NCBI GenBank assembly: GCA_008501765.1
Contig: QQUE01000007.1
Location: 1-64,000, forward strand
Origin: Calditrichota bacterium
Lineage (GTDB): Bacteria; Zhuqueibacterota; Zhuqueibacteria; Zhuqueibacterales; Geothermadaptataceae
Direction of reading: 5' to 3'
Length of the DNA: 64,000 nucleotides
Part shown: positions 19,239-27,910 of the stretch, piece after piece
Layout of the letters: every line of letters begins with the position of its first letter
Position numbering within the stretch: position 1 is the first letter of the stretch
Program-made: the position numbers and the translations under genes
The notes under the pieces: model-generated
Seen by the model: the letters and a program-made list of their open reading frames with translations, nothing else
Database searches by the model: none
What the model was told of the DNA's origin: nothing

Positions 19239-19865
19239 ATGTCATTTTTTGATATTTTGACCAAGGGCGGCTACTTAATGATCCCCATATTTCTTGCAAG
19301 TTTGGTTGCACTCTATATTTTTGTGGAGCGCATGCTGACCCTGCGCAAATTACAAATCGATACCCGGGCATTTATATTGGAAGTAAAAAATTTAATCCTG
19401 CAAGGGATGATCGACGATGTTTTGGCGCTTTGCAGAAAAACCTCGGGACCAATCGCAAAAATGACACGTGTGGCCATCGATAATGCCAAATTCGCACGCT
19501 CGGATGTAAAAGATGCGATCGACTCAGCGGGGCAGGCAGAAATATATATTCTTGAAAAAAATCTTGGCATGCTTGCCACGGTTAGCGGCGTGGCGCCAAT
19601 GATTGGATTTCTCGGCACGGTCACAGGAATGATTAGCGCATTTATGGAAATACAGACACGCGGCGGCAACGTGGATGCCGCTGTACTTGCCGGCGGCATC
19701 TGGGAAGCGTTGATAACGACAGCATCCGGCCTCGCCGTGGGAATTATGGCTCTCATATTTTACAACTGGGTGCAAGGCAAAGTGGAGCGCATGGTTTTTG
19801 AGATGGAGGAAGCATCTGCCGAATTATTAGGTGCAATTATCGGAAAAGGGCAGGCTCAACTATGA
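19239..19865 (+). CDS. exbB: ExbB/TolQ/MotA-family proton channel protein
   Basis: The product has 208 residues with three membrane segments: about residues 12-32, 108-130 and 150-175. The long cytoplasmic loop and the LGTVTGMISAFMEI and GGIWEALITTASGLAVGIMAL blocks define the MotA/TolQ/ExbB channel family. With ExbD it uses the proton gradient to energise TonB. A strong GGAGG site stands seven bases before the ATG. The stop overlaps the next start (ATGA), so ExbB and ExbD are translationally coupled. The set lies directly after the TPR and barrel genes and probably serves them. Confidence 0.93.
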   Translation: MSFFDILTKGGYLMIPIFLASLVALYIFVERMLTLRKLQIDTRAFILEVKNLILQGMIDDVLALCRKTSGPIAKMTRVAIDNAKFARSDVKDAIDSAGQAEIYILEKNLGMLATVSGVAPMIGFLGTVTGMISAFMEIQTRGGNVDAAVLAGGIWEALITTASGLAVGIMALIFYNWVQGKVERMVFEMEEASAELLGAIIGKGQAQL

Positions 19866-20263
19866 AAATGGGCACAACAAAAAAACGCCTGCTGACTTTT
19901 TCTGCAGTTTCGCTGACCGATATCGTTCTGTTGCTGCTTATATTTTTTCTCCTGTCGTCTTCATTTATCGTTCAGCCAGGGATTAAAATCAAATTGCCCA
20001 AGGCCGTGACCGGAGAAACAAATGACAATATGCAAATTTTGATAACGATCACCGGAAAACAGGTCATTTATTTGAATCAACAGCAAACTGCAAAAAATGA
20101 GCTTGGTGCAAAAATCCGGCAACTCCTAGTTAAACAAAATGATAAAACTGTGATAATCCGGGCAGATAAAAATCTCAATTTACAAGCAGCTGTTGAGGTT
20201 ATCGATATTGCCAAGCTCGCTGGTGCCCAAAAATTTATGCTGGCCACCGAGCCCGGTTTATAG
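19862..20263 (+). CDS. exbD: ExbD/TolR-family protein
   Basis: The 133-residue protein has one N-terminal membrane helix (LTDIVLLLLIFFLLSSSFIV, about residues 18-37). It contains the conserved Asp at about position 19 that carries protons in this family. A periplasmic domain of about 95 residues follows, with the usual ITGKQVIYLNQQ and VIIRADKNLNLQAAVEVIDIAKLAGA patterns. It pairs with ExbB in the inner membrane. The start overlaps the ExbB stop by four bases. Confidence 0.93.
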   Translation: MKMGTTKKRLLTFSAVSLTDIVLLLLIFFLLSSSFIVQPGIKIKLPKAVTGETNDNMQILITITGKQVIYLNQQQTAKNELGAKIRQLLVKQNDKTVIIRADKNLNLQAAVEVIDIAKLAGAQKFMLATEPGL

Positions 20264-20280
20264 TCTTGAGATAAAATATT

Positions 20281-21093
20281 TTGGATGCAGATAAAATGAA
20301 CCAACAAATCGACAATCAAAAATCGGCTATCGAGTCCTTTCAAAAAGAAGGAAAAATAGCATTAATTACGACTGTTTTTGTGCACATCGTTCTGTTAGTT
20401 GTATTCATGTTTTTGAATATGGGCTGGCACTATGAACCATCTGAATGGATTGAAATGGATTTTATTGCCGTGAAAAGTAAGCCGGCGCGACAACGATCAC
20501 AGGCAAGACCAGCCCCGTCGAATAAAGCACCTGAAATTAAAAAGCAGCCCAAGAGGCAATTCAATATCAACTTGCCGAAGCGAAAAATATTGGAGGAAGA
20601 CGAGTCACTTATTCAAAAACAACGCCGGGATATTGTTACGCAGGATGAATTTTCAACACCGGTGCGGTCAACTAATGTACAAAAGCAGGAAGTTGATCCG
20701 CTGCAGCAGTTGGATTCCGGATCACAGAAACAGGCGGCTGATCTTGGAGATATTCAGGCTGGTGATAAAAATCTGAAGTTTGAAGAGCAAGACTTTGGCA
20801 GGGGAGTGACGATTCCCTTCAAAATTGAAGGCGAAGTTTCAGACCGCTCCGTTTTGCATAAAGTCATCCCCCAGTATCCCAGCGGATTGCGCAATGAAGC
20901 TGTTGTCAAACTGCGTTTTTCAGTTCTGCCCTCCGGCGTTGTGGTGAATATAGTACCGGTGCACAAGGGAAGTGCTGAACTTGAAAAAGCGGCCATAGCG
21001 GCTTTTCAACAGTGGCGGTTTAATGCTTTATCGACGCAGAATCCACAAAATAACCAGGGAGGAATGATTACATTCCGCTTTGTTTTGAGGTGA
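20281..21093 (+). CDS. tonB: TonB-family energy-transducing protein
   Basis: The protein (270 residues) has a short cytoplasmic tail, one membrane helix near residues 24-45 (IALITTVFVHIVLLVVFMFLN) and a periplasmic linker rich in Lys, Arg and Gln. It ends in a TonB C-terminal domain (VIPQYPSGLRNEAVVKLRFSVL, then AAIAAFQQWRF). It should pass energy from ExbB/ExbD to outer-membrane receptors such as the barrel encoded upstream. The start is either TTG at 20281 or ATG at 20296, and neither has a clear ribosome site. A weak hairpin with a T run at about 21140-21165 may end the operon. Confidence 0.9.
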   Translation: MDADKMNQQIDNQKSAIESFQKEGKIALITTVFVHIVLLVVFMFLNMGWHYEPSEWIEMDFIAVKSKPARQRSQARPAPSNKAPEIKKQPKRQFNINLPKRKILEEDESLIQKQRRDIVTQDEFSTPVRSTNVQKQEVDPLQQLDSGSQKQAADLGDIQAGDKNLKFEEQDFGRGVTIPFKIEGEVSDRSVLHKVIPQYPSGLRNEAVVKLRFSVLPSGVVVNIVPVHKGSAELEKAAIAAFQQWRFNALSTQNPQNNQGGMITFRFVLR

Positions 21094-21264
21094 ATTTGAG
21101 AACGCGGCCAGATTTATAACTTACACAGAATAACCTCGATAAGGATAAATATTCCTTCCTTTTTTGCGTGTCCAACTTCCAATGTTTGTTTTGCATTTTA
21201 TGTAATAAATTCGTTCTTTGTCTTCAATTTAAATAGCAAAATTACATTTACAAAATGCCTTGGT

Positions 21265-22956
21265 ATGATTAAACAATATTCCTGGTTTTTATTTGCAATT
21301 CTGATTTATTTTTCATGCGCCAGCCAAAAAGCCCCGTCCGGTGGCCCTGAAGATAAAACCCCTCCCGAAATAATAAAGACGACGCCAATTAGCGGTGCTG
21401 TACAGGTCTCAGAGAATTCCCAAATTATTTTTGAATACAGTGAGAAAATTGACCGCGACAGTTTTCTCGATGCCATTTTTATCTCGCCCGATCCTGGTGA
21501 CGTGGAAATTAAGCAAAAGCGCAAGCGAACAATTTTATCGATTAAAAAGCCACTGTTGCCGCAGCGCACTTATGTGGTCACCCTTGGCACCAGCCTGCAG
21601 GATGAACACAATGTCAAACTCGATAAGAGTTTCACATTCGCATTTTCAACGGGTGATTCTATCGACCAGGGGCAGATGAGCGGTCGTGTTTTTGACACCA
21701 AATCGCAGGGAATTCTCATTTGGGCTTACATTTTATCTGATAGCGTATATCCTGATCCAGCAAAAAGAGCTGGTGATTATGCCACCCAGGTCGGCACAGA
21801 TGGGCGTTTTACTATTCCATTTATGGCCGATGGTGAATACCGGATTTTTGCAGTAGAAGATGCCGGAAAAACAGGTATTTACAATCCCATGGAAGACCGC
21901 ATTGCCGTTGCTGACCGGGATATTAAAATTGATGCCACGACTAAAAGTGTAAAAAATCTTGCTTTTCGCATGCTGCGTCAGGATACTTTAAGTCCGGCAA
22001 TTTCAACGGCGGGAATGCAAAACAAGAATACGATTGAAATCAGATTCAGTGAGGCTATTTCTGCTACGGATACAAATTGGACTGCTTTGTTCACAGTGAC
22101 AGATACTGTGAGCAATAAATCTATTCAAATTTTACAGGCAGAACCCTATCCATTGGACCGGCGTCGGTTTGATATTATCACGCAAGACTTTTTGAGCATT
22201 AAAAACCTGCGCGCCGCTGTACCTGCCGCTACCGATACCAGCGGCAATTTAATCGACCCGGAATATGCGTTTTATGATTTTAGCAGCAGCGTCAATCCTG
22301 ATACGGTCGCTCCTCGAATTGTCAATTTTGAACCCGCTGACAAAAGCCGCAATGTGCAACTCAATATTCCGATTAAACTGATTTTTAATGAATGGATGCG
22401 AATCGACTCGATCGGTTCAGCCATTTCGTTATCAGACACGTTTGGAAACTTTATCTCTGGCCCGGGTCAGTGGGAAAATCCATTTACCTATATTTATTAC
22501 CCGGATACCCTTTTGAATTCCAAAACATTATGGAATGTAAATATCAACAAAGACTTATTTTTTGATCGGGCTGGAAACTCCCTGTTCGATACCGTTGAAA
22601 CCCGAACTTTTACCACGATAAATGTGGATACATTAAGTTCGATCGCCGGGATTTTGCAGGATCAGAGAAAACAAGCAGATAGTAGCTTGGCATATATTCT
22701 TTCTGCTGAGCAAATAGATAAGAATGCCCTTGTTTATAAAACGATGACACGAAATAAATCCAAATATCTGTTTGAAAGCATGCTGCCGGGGAGTTATCTT
22801 ATTAAAGGATTTATCGATAAAAATGGCGATGGCCGCTATACATTTGGCTCGCCTGTGCCATTTATACCGGCAGAATTTTACTTTCAATACCCGGATACCA
22901 TCAAAATTCGTTCAAAATGGCCCAACGAGGGTGAAGATATAATAATTACAGATTGA
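21265..22956 (+). CDS. Lipoprotein with SbsA/Ig-like domains
   Basis: This 563-residue lipoprotein has the lipobox LIYFSC and a following ASQKAPSGGPEDKTPP stretch that is common in FCB envelope proteins. At about residues 30-130 and 345-455 lie bacterial Ig-like (Big_5/SbsA) domains, with phrases such as SGAVQVSENSQIIFEYSEKID and SRNVQLNIPIKLIFNEWM. The middle contains a carboxypeptidase-regulatory-like segment (MSGRVFDTKSQGILIWAYIL). The C-terminal part ends with IKGFIDKNGDGRYTFG. No catalytic site is visible. Proteins of this type are thought to be cell-surface structural or binding proteins. It ends 11 bases before lysA and may be co-transcribed with it. Confidence 0.8.
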   Translation: MIKQYSWFLFAILIYFSCASQKAPSGGPEDKTPPEIIKTTPISGAVQVSENSQIIFEYSEKIDRDSFLDAIFISPDPGDVEIKQKRKRTILSIKKPLLPQRTYVVTLGTSLQDEHNVKLDKSFTFAFSTGDSIDQGQMSGRVFDTKSQGILIWAYILSDSVYPDPAKRAGDYATQVGTDGRFTIPFMADGEYRIFAVEDAGKTGIYNPMEDRIAVADRDIKIDATTKSVKNLAFRMLRQDTLSPAISTAGMQNKNTIEIRFSEAISATDTNWTALFTVTDTVSNKSIQILQAEPYPLDRRRFDIITQDFLSIKNLRAAVPAATDTSGNLIDPEYAFYDFSSSVNPDTVAPRIVNFEPADKSRNVQLNIPIKLIFNEWMRIDSIGSAISLSDTFGNFISGPGQWENPFTYIYYPDTLLNSKTLWNVNINKDLFFDRAGNSLFDTVETRTFTTINVDTLSSIAGILQDQRKQADSSLAYILSAEQIDKNALVYKTMTRNKSKYLFESMLPGSYLIKGFIDKNGDGRYTFGSPVPFIPAEFYFQYPDTIKIRSKWPNEGEDIIITD

Positions 22957-22967
22957 GAGGATCGGAA

Positions 22968-24236
22968 ATGCAGTGCCTTCGATACAACAAAGCATCACTT
23001 TTTATGGAAAATGTGGCCCTGTCCGAACTTGCAAACGAGTTTGGGACACCTCTGTATGTATATAGCTTTAATCAACTTATGGAAAACTTTAATCGGTTTG
23101 ATGCTGCTTTTGGCAGGTATCCGCATACCATCTGTTACGCTTTAAAAGCCAACTCGAACCCGACAATTTTACGAACACTCGCAAAAGCCGGCGCCGGCGC
23201 CGATGTCGTTTCTGGTGGTGAACTCTTTTTTGCGCTTGAATCTGGAATTCCGCCTGAAAAAATTGTTTTTGCAGGGGTGGGCAAGCGCGATGTGGATATT
23301 GAAGCAGCTATAAAAATAGGTATTCGCGGCATAAATGTCGAGTCTGAAATGGAATACGATGTCATCAGTGACCTGGCGGAGCGCTTGAATCGCGTTGCTC
23401 CCATTTCTCTGCGCATCAATCCGGATATCGATATTCATGGCCATCCATACATAGCAACGGGCCGTCATGGGGATAAATTCGGGATAACAAATGATGCTGC
23501 GCTTGCTTTAATCGAAAAAATAAAACGCGATGATTATTGTGATCTCGTTGGAATTCATGCTCACATCGGTTCGCAAATCAAAGAATTGGCTCCATTCAAA
23601 AAATTGGCTGAATATATGGCTGGCGTCGCTAAAAAGGCCATCGATTCCGGACACAGACTGGAATATGTGGATTTGGGTGGTGGATTTGGGCTCGACTATG
23701 AAAATGTTATCAATGTGGATATCGATGCGCAGGGGTTGGATGATCTTGTCCTTGATCCGCAGGAAGTCATTAGCATATTTGTCGACGCAATCAAAGATAC
23801 CGGAGTTCATTTAATTATCGAACCGGGCCGGGCATTGGTTGCAAACACTGGCGCGCTGATAACCGAAGTTCTCTACCTGAAAAAGACCGGCGATACCAAT
23901 ATTGTTATCGTCGATGCTGGAATGACAGAACTTATCCGACCGAGCTTGTATTCAGCCCATCATGAAATCGTGCCTTTAGAAATTCGGGATGCAGATACGA
24001 TGGTTGCGGATGTCGTCGGCCCAATTTGTGAAAGTGGGGATTTTTTTGCCAGAAACAGAGAGATATTAAATATTGGTCGTGGTGATAATCTGGCTATTTT
24101 GACGACCGGAGCTTACGGCTACACTTTGAGTTCCAACTACAATGCCAGGCCGAAATCAACAGAATTATTCATTCGCGGCAAAAGAGTTAAAGTGATTCGT
24201 GAGCGTCAAAGTCTGGAAGATTTATGGACCGGGTAG
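22968..24236 (+). CDS. lysA: Diaminopimelate decarboxylase
   Basis: This PLP enzyme removes CO2 from meso-diaminopimelate to give L-lysine, the last step of the pathway. Numbered from the ATG at 22968 it has 422 residues. Lys60 in YALKANSNP should hold the PLP. HAHIGSQI, EPGRALVANTG and PICESGDFF are the usual substrate and PLP-phosphate motifs of the alanine-racemase-fold group. I chose ATG 22968 because GAGAGG lies seven bases upstream. The TTG at 22953 inside the previous gene is less likely. No other lysine genes lie in the window, and a strong terminator follows. Confidence 0.95.
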   Translation: MQCLRYNKASLFMENVALSELANEFGTPLYVYSFNQLMENFNRFDAAFGRYPHTICYALKANSNPTILRTLAKAGAGADVVSGGELFFALESGIPPEKIVFAGVGKRDVDIEAAIKIGIRGINVESEMEYDVISDLAERLNRVAPISLRINPDIDIHGHPYIATGRHGDKFGITNDAALALIEKIKRDDYCDLVGIHAHIGSQIKELAPFKKLAEYMAGVAKKAIDSGHRLEYVDLGGGFGLDYENVINVDIDAQGLDDLVLDPQEVISIFVDAIKDTGVHLIIEPGRALVANTGALITEVLYLKKTGDTNIVIVDAGMTELIRPSLYSAHHEIVPLEIRDADTMVADVVGPICESGDFFARNREILNIGRGDNLAILTTGAYGYTLSSNYNARPKSTELFIRGKRVKVIRERQSLEDLWTG

Positions 24237-24262
24237 ATGGAATTCAGTGTGTTTTATATTTA

Positions 24263-24291
24263 ATACCCCGATTATTTCGGGGTATTTTTTT
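24263..24291 (+). terminator. Rho-independent terminator after lysA
   Basis: ATACCCCG (24263-24270) and CGGGGTAT (24278-24285) form an eight-pair stem around a seven-base loop, followed by a run of T. It lies 27 bases after the lysA stop. It sits inside the longest open frame of the next gene, which argues that the next gene really starts later. Confidence 0.9.
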
Positions 24292-24333
24292 GTGCTATGT
24301 TTTGGGTGGATTTCAATTAAAAAAGCTGGACTT

Positions 24334-25353
24334 ATGTTGTCTCTCTATAAAAAAATAAACTTCTGGTTGCAAAATAATGAACGTGTAGCAATCGCGACAG
24401 TTATTCGAACCTGGGGTTCTTCACCGCGGCCTATCGGGGCACAAATGGCGGTATCTGAAAATGGCGCGTTCGAAGGATCAGTGAGTGGTGGATGTGTTGA
24501 AACTGCTGTGATCGAAACAGCGATGGATGTCCTTCGCACCGCGCATTCAAAACATTTAAAATTTGTGGTCGGAGATGACGATGCGTTTTCGGTTGGCCTT
24601 GGTTGTGGTGGCAAAATTGAAATTTTTGTACAATCCTTTCAAAATAGCGGAGCCCAAAAGGAATTATTAGACCGGGTATTAGCGAAAGAAACCGGACTTT
24701 ACGTTATTTCGCTTAAAAACGGGGTTTCTAACAATGATGATTCTTTTATCACAAAACGCGAAGATTGCAATAAATTGCCGGCTGAAATCCGGGGTAAATG
24801 TCTAAAAATCAATGCCAGTTTAGAATTTTCTTCACCAGAATTTTTTGAAAATTCGAAAAAGGACACACTGTTTTTACTGCCTGTTTTAGCCCCATTTAAA
24901 ATTGTACTCGTCGGGGCAGGGCATATTGCAATCAATCTTGCAGAACTGGCCACCATTTTAGACTATGAAATTATAATTATTGACCCACGCAAAATTTTAG
25001 CAACAAAAGACCGGTTTCCACGGGCTGAATCGATCATCCCCAAATGGCCACAGGAAGCATTTCCTGATCTCAATTTGCACAAAAATTGTGCGTTAATCGC
25101 TTTAAGCCATGATCCTAAAATTGATGATCCCGCTCTCGAAATTGCCTTAAAAACCAAAATTATGTACATCGGTGCCCTCGGCAGCAAACGCACGCACAAA
25201 CAACGCGTTCTTCGGTTGCAGAAAGCTGGATTCTCGGAAGAAGATATCAAACGAATCCATGCACCGGTCGGATTGGATATTTCTGCAAAAACAGCAGAGG
25301 AAATCGCTTTAAGCATTTTAGCCGAACTTATTGCTGTGAGAAGAGCCAGTTGA
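24334..25353 (+). CDS. XdhC/CoxI-family molybdenum-cofactor protein
   Basis: The product (339 residues from ATG 24334) belongs to the XdhC family. Known members bind molybdenum cofactor, help in its sulfuration and deliver it to xanthine-dehydrogenase-type enzymes. The N-terminal domain has VIRTWGSSPRPIGAQMAV and GSVSGGCVE at 48-56. The C-terminal Rossmann domain starts near residue 188 (IVLVGAGHIAINLAELA) and contains YIGALGSKRTHKQR and APVGLDISAKT. The frame is open back to 24199, but that stretch contains the lysA terminator and overlaps lysA, so the ATG at 24334 is preferred. The stop overlaps the next start. No molybdoenzyme subunit lies in the window. Confidence 0.88.
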   Translation: MLSLYKKINFWLQNNERVAIATVIRTWGSSPRPIGAQMAVSENGAFEGSVSGGCVETAVIETAMDVLRTAHSKHLKFVVGDDDAFSVGLGCGGKIEIFVQSFQNSGAQKELLDRVLAKETGLYVISLKNGVSNNDDSFITKREDCNKLPAEIRGKCLKINASLEFSSPEFFENSKKDTLFLLPVLAPFKIVLVGAGHIAINLAELATILDYEIIIIDPRKILATKDRFPRAESIIPKWPQEAFPDLNLHKNCALIALSHDPKIDDPALEIALKTKIMYIGALGSKRTHKQRVLRLQKAGFSEEDIKRIHAPVGLDISAKTAEEIALSILAELIAVRRAS

Positions 25354-25967
25354 ATCACAAGGAAGATAAAATTAAATTATCCTGCATTTTATTGGCCGCC
25401 GGTCGTTCACGCAGATTTGGTCCGCCTAATAAGCTTCTTGAAAATATTGGGTGCAAATCTATTCTAAATTTAAGCTGTGCTGTATTGGGGTATTTCAATT
25501 TTACTGAAAAAGTGATTGTTCTTGGTTATGAATCAGAAAAAATGCAACACGAAATCCCTCAATCCTTTAAAACGGTGCTAAATCCGGATTATAGAACGGG
25601 GATGGCATCATCCATAAAAAGTGGAGTTGCTGGACTCGGGAGTGCCTGGGATGGTGTGCTAATTTACCTGGCTGATATGCCTTTTATTCATAAAGATTCA
25701 ATAAACCTGTTGATCGATAATTTTATACAAGCTCAGGGTCGGAAAATTTGTGTTCCAATTTATAATGAGCAAACCGGCAATCCGGTTATATTTCCGGTGA
25801 AATTTAAAGAAAAACTAATGGACTTGAAAGGTGATACTGGTGCACGAAACATGATTCGTAATTGTTTCAACGATGCCATCCTGGTGCAAGTTGATGATAA
25901 AAATATTTTGTTTGATATAGACACAAAAAGTAATTTACAAAACTTCAGAGGGAAGGAAGTCCAATGA
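25350..25967 (+). CDS. MocA-like molybdenum cofactor nucleotidyltransferase
   Basis: This 205-residue enzyme has the MobA/MocA nucleotidyltransferase fold: LAAGRSRRFGPPNK at residues 15-28, YLADMPFI near 105-113 holding the metal-binding Asp, and GNPVIFP near 143-149. MocA attaches CMP to molybdopterin to form the cytosine dinucleotide cofactor of xanthine-dehydrogenase-type enzymes. A CTP role is inferred from its position after XdhC; sequence alone does not separate MocA from related transferases. The start is TTG at 25350, overlapping the XdhC stop as TTGA. Its own stop overlaps the next gene by four bases. The three genes are likely one transcript. Confidence 0.82.
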   Translation: MNHKEDKIKLSCILLAAGRSRRFGPPNKLLENIGCKSILNLSCAVLGYFNFTEKVIVLGYESEKMQHEIPQSFKTVLNPDYRTGMASSIKSGVAGLGSAWDGVLIYLADMPFIHKDSINLLIDNFIQAQGRKICVPIYNEQTGNPVIFPVKFKEKLMDLKGDTGARNMIRNCFNDAILVQVDDKNILFDIDTKSNLQNFRGKEVQ

Positions 25968-26710
25968 AATCTAAAATCAATTCCAGTGTTTTAATTCTCT
26001 TCGTTTTAAGCTTCATGTTGACCAGTTGTTATGAGAAATCCCCTAAAAAAGAGACGCCAAAAGAAGTTCGGTGGGTTACGGAGTCGGTAGAATACATCGG
26101 CATCTGCAAGCAAACCTATGCGATGGCATGGGACAGAGTACGTTCGACCGCTGAAAGCACAAACGGTCCCTGGGCCGTCGTTCTCGATGTTGATGAGACC
26201 GTTCTGAATAATGCGCAGTATGAAATTGAGCTCCATCAAAAGGGCGAAACTTTTAGTTCCCAATCGTGGACAGCCTGGGTTGAGCGACGGGATGCTACTG
26301 CCATTCCCGGGGTAAAACAATTTCTCGACAATGTGCGTTCTCTCGGCGAAAATGCATTTGTTGTTTTTATAACCAACCGGGATGCACATCACGAAAAAGC
26401 GACGATTGATAATTTAATAAAAGAACAATTGTGGCATGATGGCGATGTTATTCTCTGCCGTAAAGAAAAGAGTGATACAAAGCAAATCCGCCGCAATGAA
26501 ATTATTGAAGCGAGCGGCCGCTGCGCCGGGCTACCGAAAAAACAGATAATTGCCCTTTTTGGTGATAATCTTAAAGATTTTTATGAAGTTGATGGCACTG
26601 CCGGATTAACAAAAATAAAGGATGCAGCGATGCAGGATTCCCGCTGGGGAACTAAATTTTTCGTTCTTCCGAATCCCATGTATGGCAGTTGGGTAGATGC
26701 CTATAAATAA
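25964..26710 (+). CDS. Acid phosphatase, lipoprotein e(P4) family (HAD class B/C-like)
   Basis: The 248-residue lipoprotein has the signal sequence VLILFVLSFMLTSC with the lipid-bearing Cys at 22. The HAD phosphatase core follows: VVLDVDETVL with Asp75 as nucleophile and Asp77 as acid, VVFITNRDA as motif II, and IALFGDNLKDF as motif IV. Members of the e(P4) group dephosphorylate nucleotides such as NMN or 5'-nucleotides outside the cytoplasm. The start overlaps the previous stop as ATGA. The last ten bases overlap the end of the convergent gene on the other strand. Any functional link to molybdenum-cofactor genes is unproven. Confidence 0.88.
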   Translation: MKSKINSSVLILFVLSFMLTSCYEKSPKKETPKEVRWVTESVEYIGICKQTYAMAWDRVRSTAESTNGPWAVVLDVDETVLNNAQYEIELHQKGETFSSQSWTAWVERRDATAIPGVKQFLDNVRSLGENAFVVFITNRDAHHEKATIDNLIKEQLWHDGDVILCRKEKSDTKQIRRNEIIEASGRCAGLPKKQIIALFGDNLKDFYEVDGTAGLTKIKDAAMQDSRWGTKFFVLPNPMYGSWVDAYK

Positions 26711-27609
26711 AGATCAGCAAGCGCAGAATCGATCGTTCCGTGTTTAAATTTGAAGCCACTCTCTAACAGATTTTTTGGTATAACCTGCTGGCCTTCGAGA
26801 ACCAGAGTCGATTGTTGGCCTAAAAGTATTTTCAATATAAATGCAGGTACGGGGAAGAGTGCCGGTCGATGGAAAGCTTTTGCAATTGCGTGTGTGAGTT
26901 GCGAGTTTGTGACAGGAGTTGGAGCTGTTGCATTGAAAATTCCTGAAACATCATCTTTGAAAATTACAAATTTAAAAACATCAATAAGATCGTCGATGTG
27001 AATCCAGGAAACCCACTGTTTACCGGTGCCGAGCTTGCCACCAATAAAAAATTTAAATGGCAGAAGCATTTTTGGGAAGGCCCCCTGATCACGATCGAGC
27101 ACAACGCCAATTCGTAAAATAGTCAGCCTGGTTTTTGCCTGATTCAATTTGCGTGCCTCAGTTTCCCAGGTATCACAAATTCGTGCGAGCAGATCATTGC
27201 CGGCGGGAGCGGATTCAGTGATTTGTTTATTTTTCTGCGAGCCGTAAAATCCGATTGCTGAGGCATTTATCATGCGTGGACCGGAATCCGAATTTAGATT
27301 TAATGTATCAACCAAAAAGCGGGTTGTTTTGATGCGGCTCGACAAAAGTTTTTCTTTTTGCGATTTTGTCCAGCGGCGGTTCCCAATATTTTCTCCCGCG
27401 AGATTAATAACAACATCAGCATTGGTCAGGTAGGAAACATTTTCGAACTTTTTTAGATCACCGGGAGTTAGCATCTTTATTTTTTCAGATGCGGAATGCT
27501 GTTTTTGTGGATTTCTTGCTAAAAGGCAAATCTCATGCTCATCCTGAATCAGAGCTTTGACTAATCTACTCCCGATAAATCCTGTACCACCAGTGATGAA
27601 AAACTTCAT
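26701..27609 (-). CDS. TIGR01777-type NAD-dependent epimerase/dehydratase (YfcH-like)
   Basis: This cytoplasmic SDR-fold protein has 302 residues from ATG 27609. The dinucleotide loop GGTGFIGSRLVKAL lies near residues 7-20. NLAGENIGNRRW, SASAIGFYG-like (NASAIGFYGS) and the C-terminal PTPVTNSQLTHAIAKAFHRP and ESGFKFKH blocks are diagnostic of the TIGR01777 subfamily. The catalytic reaction of this group is not established. I chose 27609 because GGAG lies six bases before it and the glycine loop then sits where it should. An upstream start at 27657 would add 16 atypical residues. The 3' end overlaps the convergent phosphatase by ten bases. Confidence 0.88.
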   Translation of the reverse strand: MKFFITGGTGFIGSRLVKALIQDEHEICLLARNPQKQHSASEKIKMLTPGDLKKFENVSYLTNADVVINLAGENIGNRRWTKSQKEKLLSSRIKTTRFLVDTLNLNSDSGPRMINASAIGFYGSQKNKQITESAPAGNDLLARICDTWETEARKLNQAKTRLTILRIGVVLDRDQGAFPKMLLPFKFFIGGKLGTGKQWVSWIHIDDLIDVFKFVIFKDDVSGIFNATAPTPVTNSQLTHAIAKAFHRPALFPVPAFILKILLGQQSTLVLEGQQVIPKNLLESGFKFKHGTIDSALADLYL

Positions 27610-27910
27610 TTTATCTCCATGGATTTTGGTGTATAAATTTACAAACGGCTTGTCCACAACTGTATTTATTCAGTAACATCGCGCAAATATGTGAAGCTGA
27701 GAAAGCCGGGAATTCGAAACAGCACGATTGTTGGCTGCCTTAATTTTGTTTAAGTTACTTATTATTTACGAAATTAAGTATTGCTTTTTATCTGAATCTA
27801 TTATATTGTAACCCTTAATTATTGAAATCTAATAGTTTTTATTGTATTTATAGACCCATTGAGGCGTTATTTTCAGGATTAATAATCAGGACAAAAAGGT
27901 GGAGTTTAAT

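Noticed and set aside
24199-24333. Extended N-terminus of the XdhC protein
   Set aside because: The stretch overlaps lysA and contains the lysA terminator, and the family starts near the ATG at 24334.
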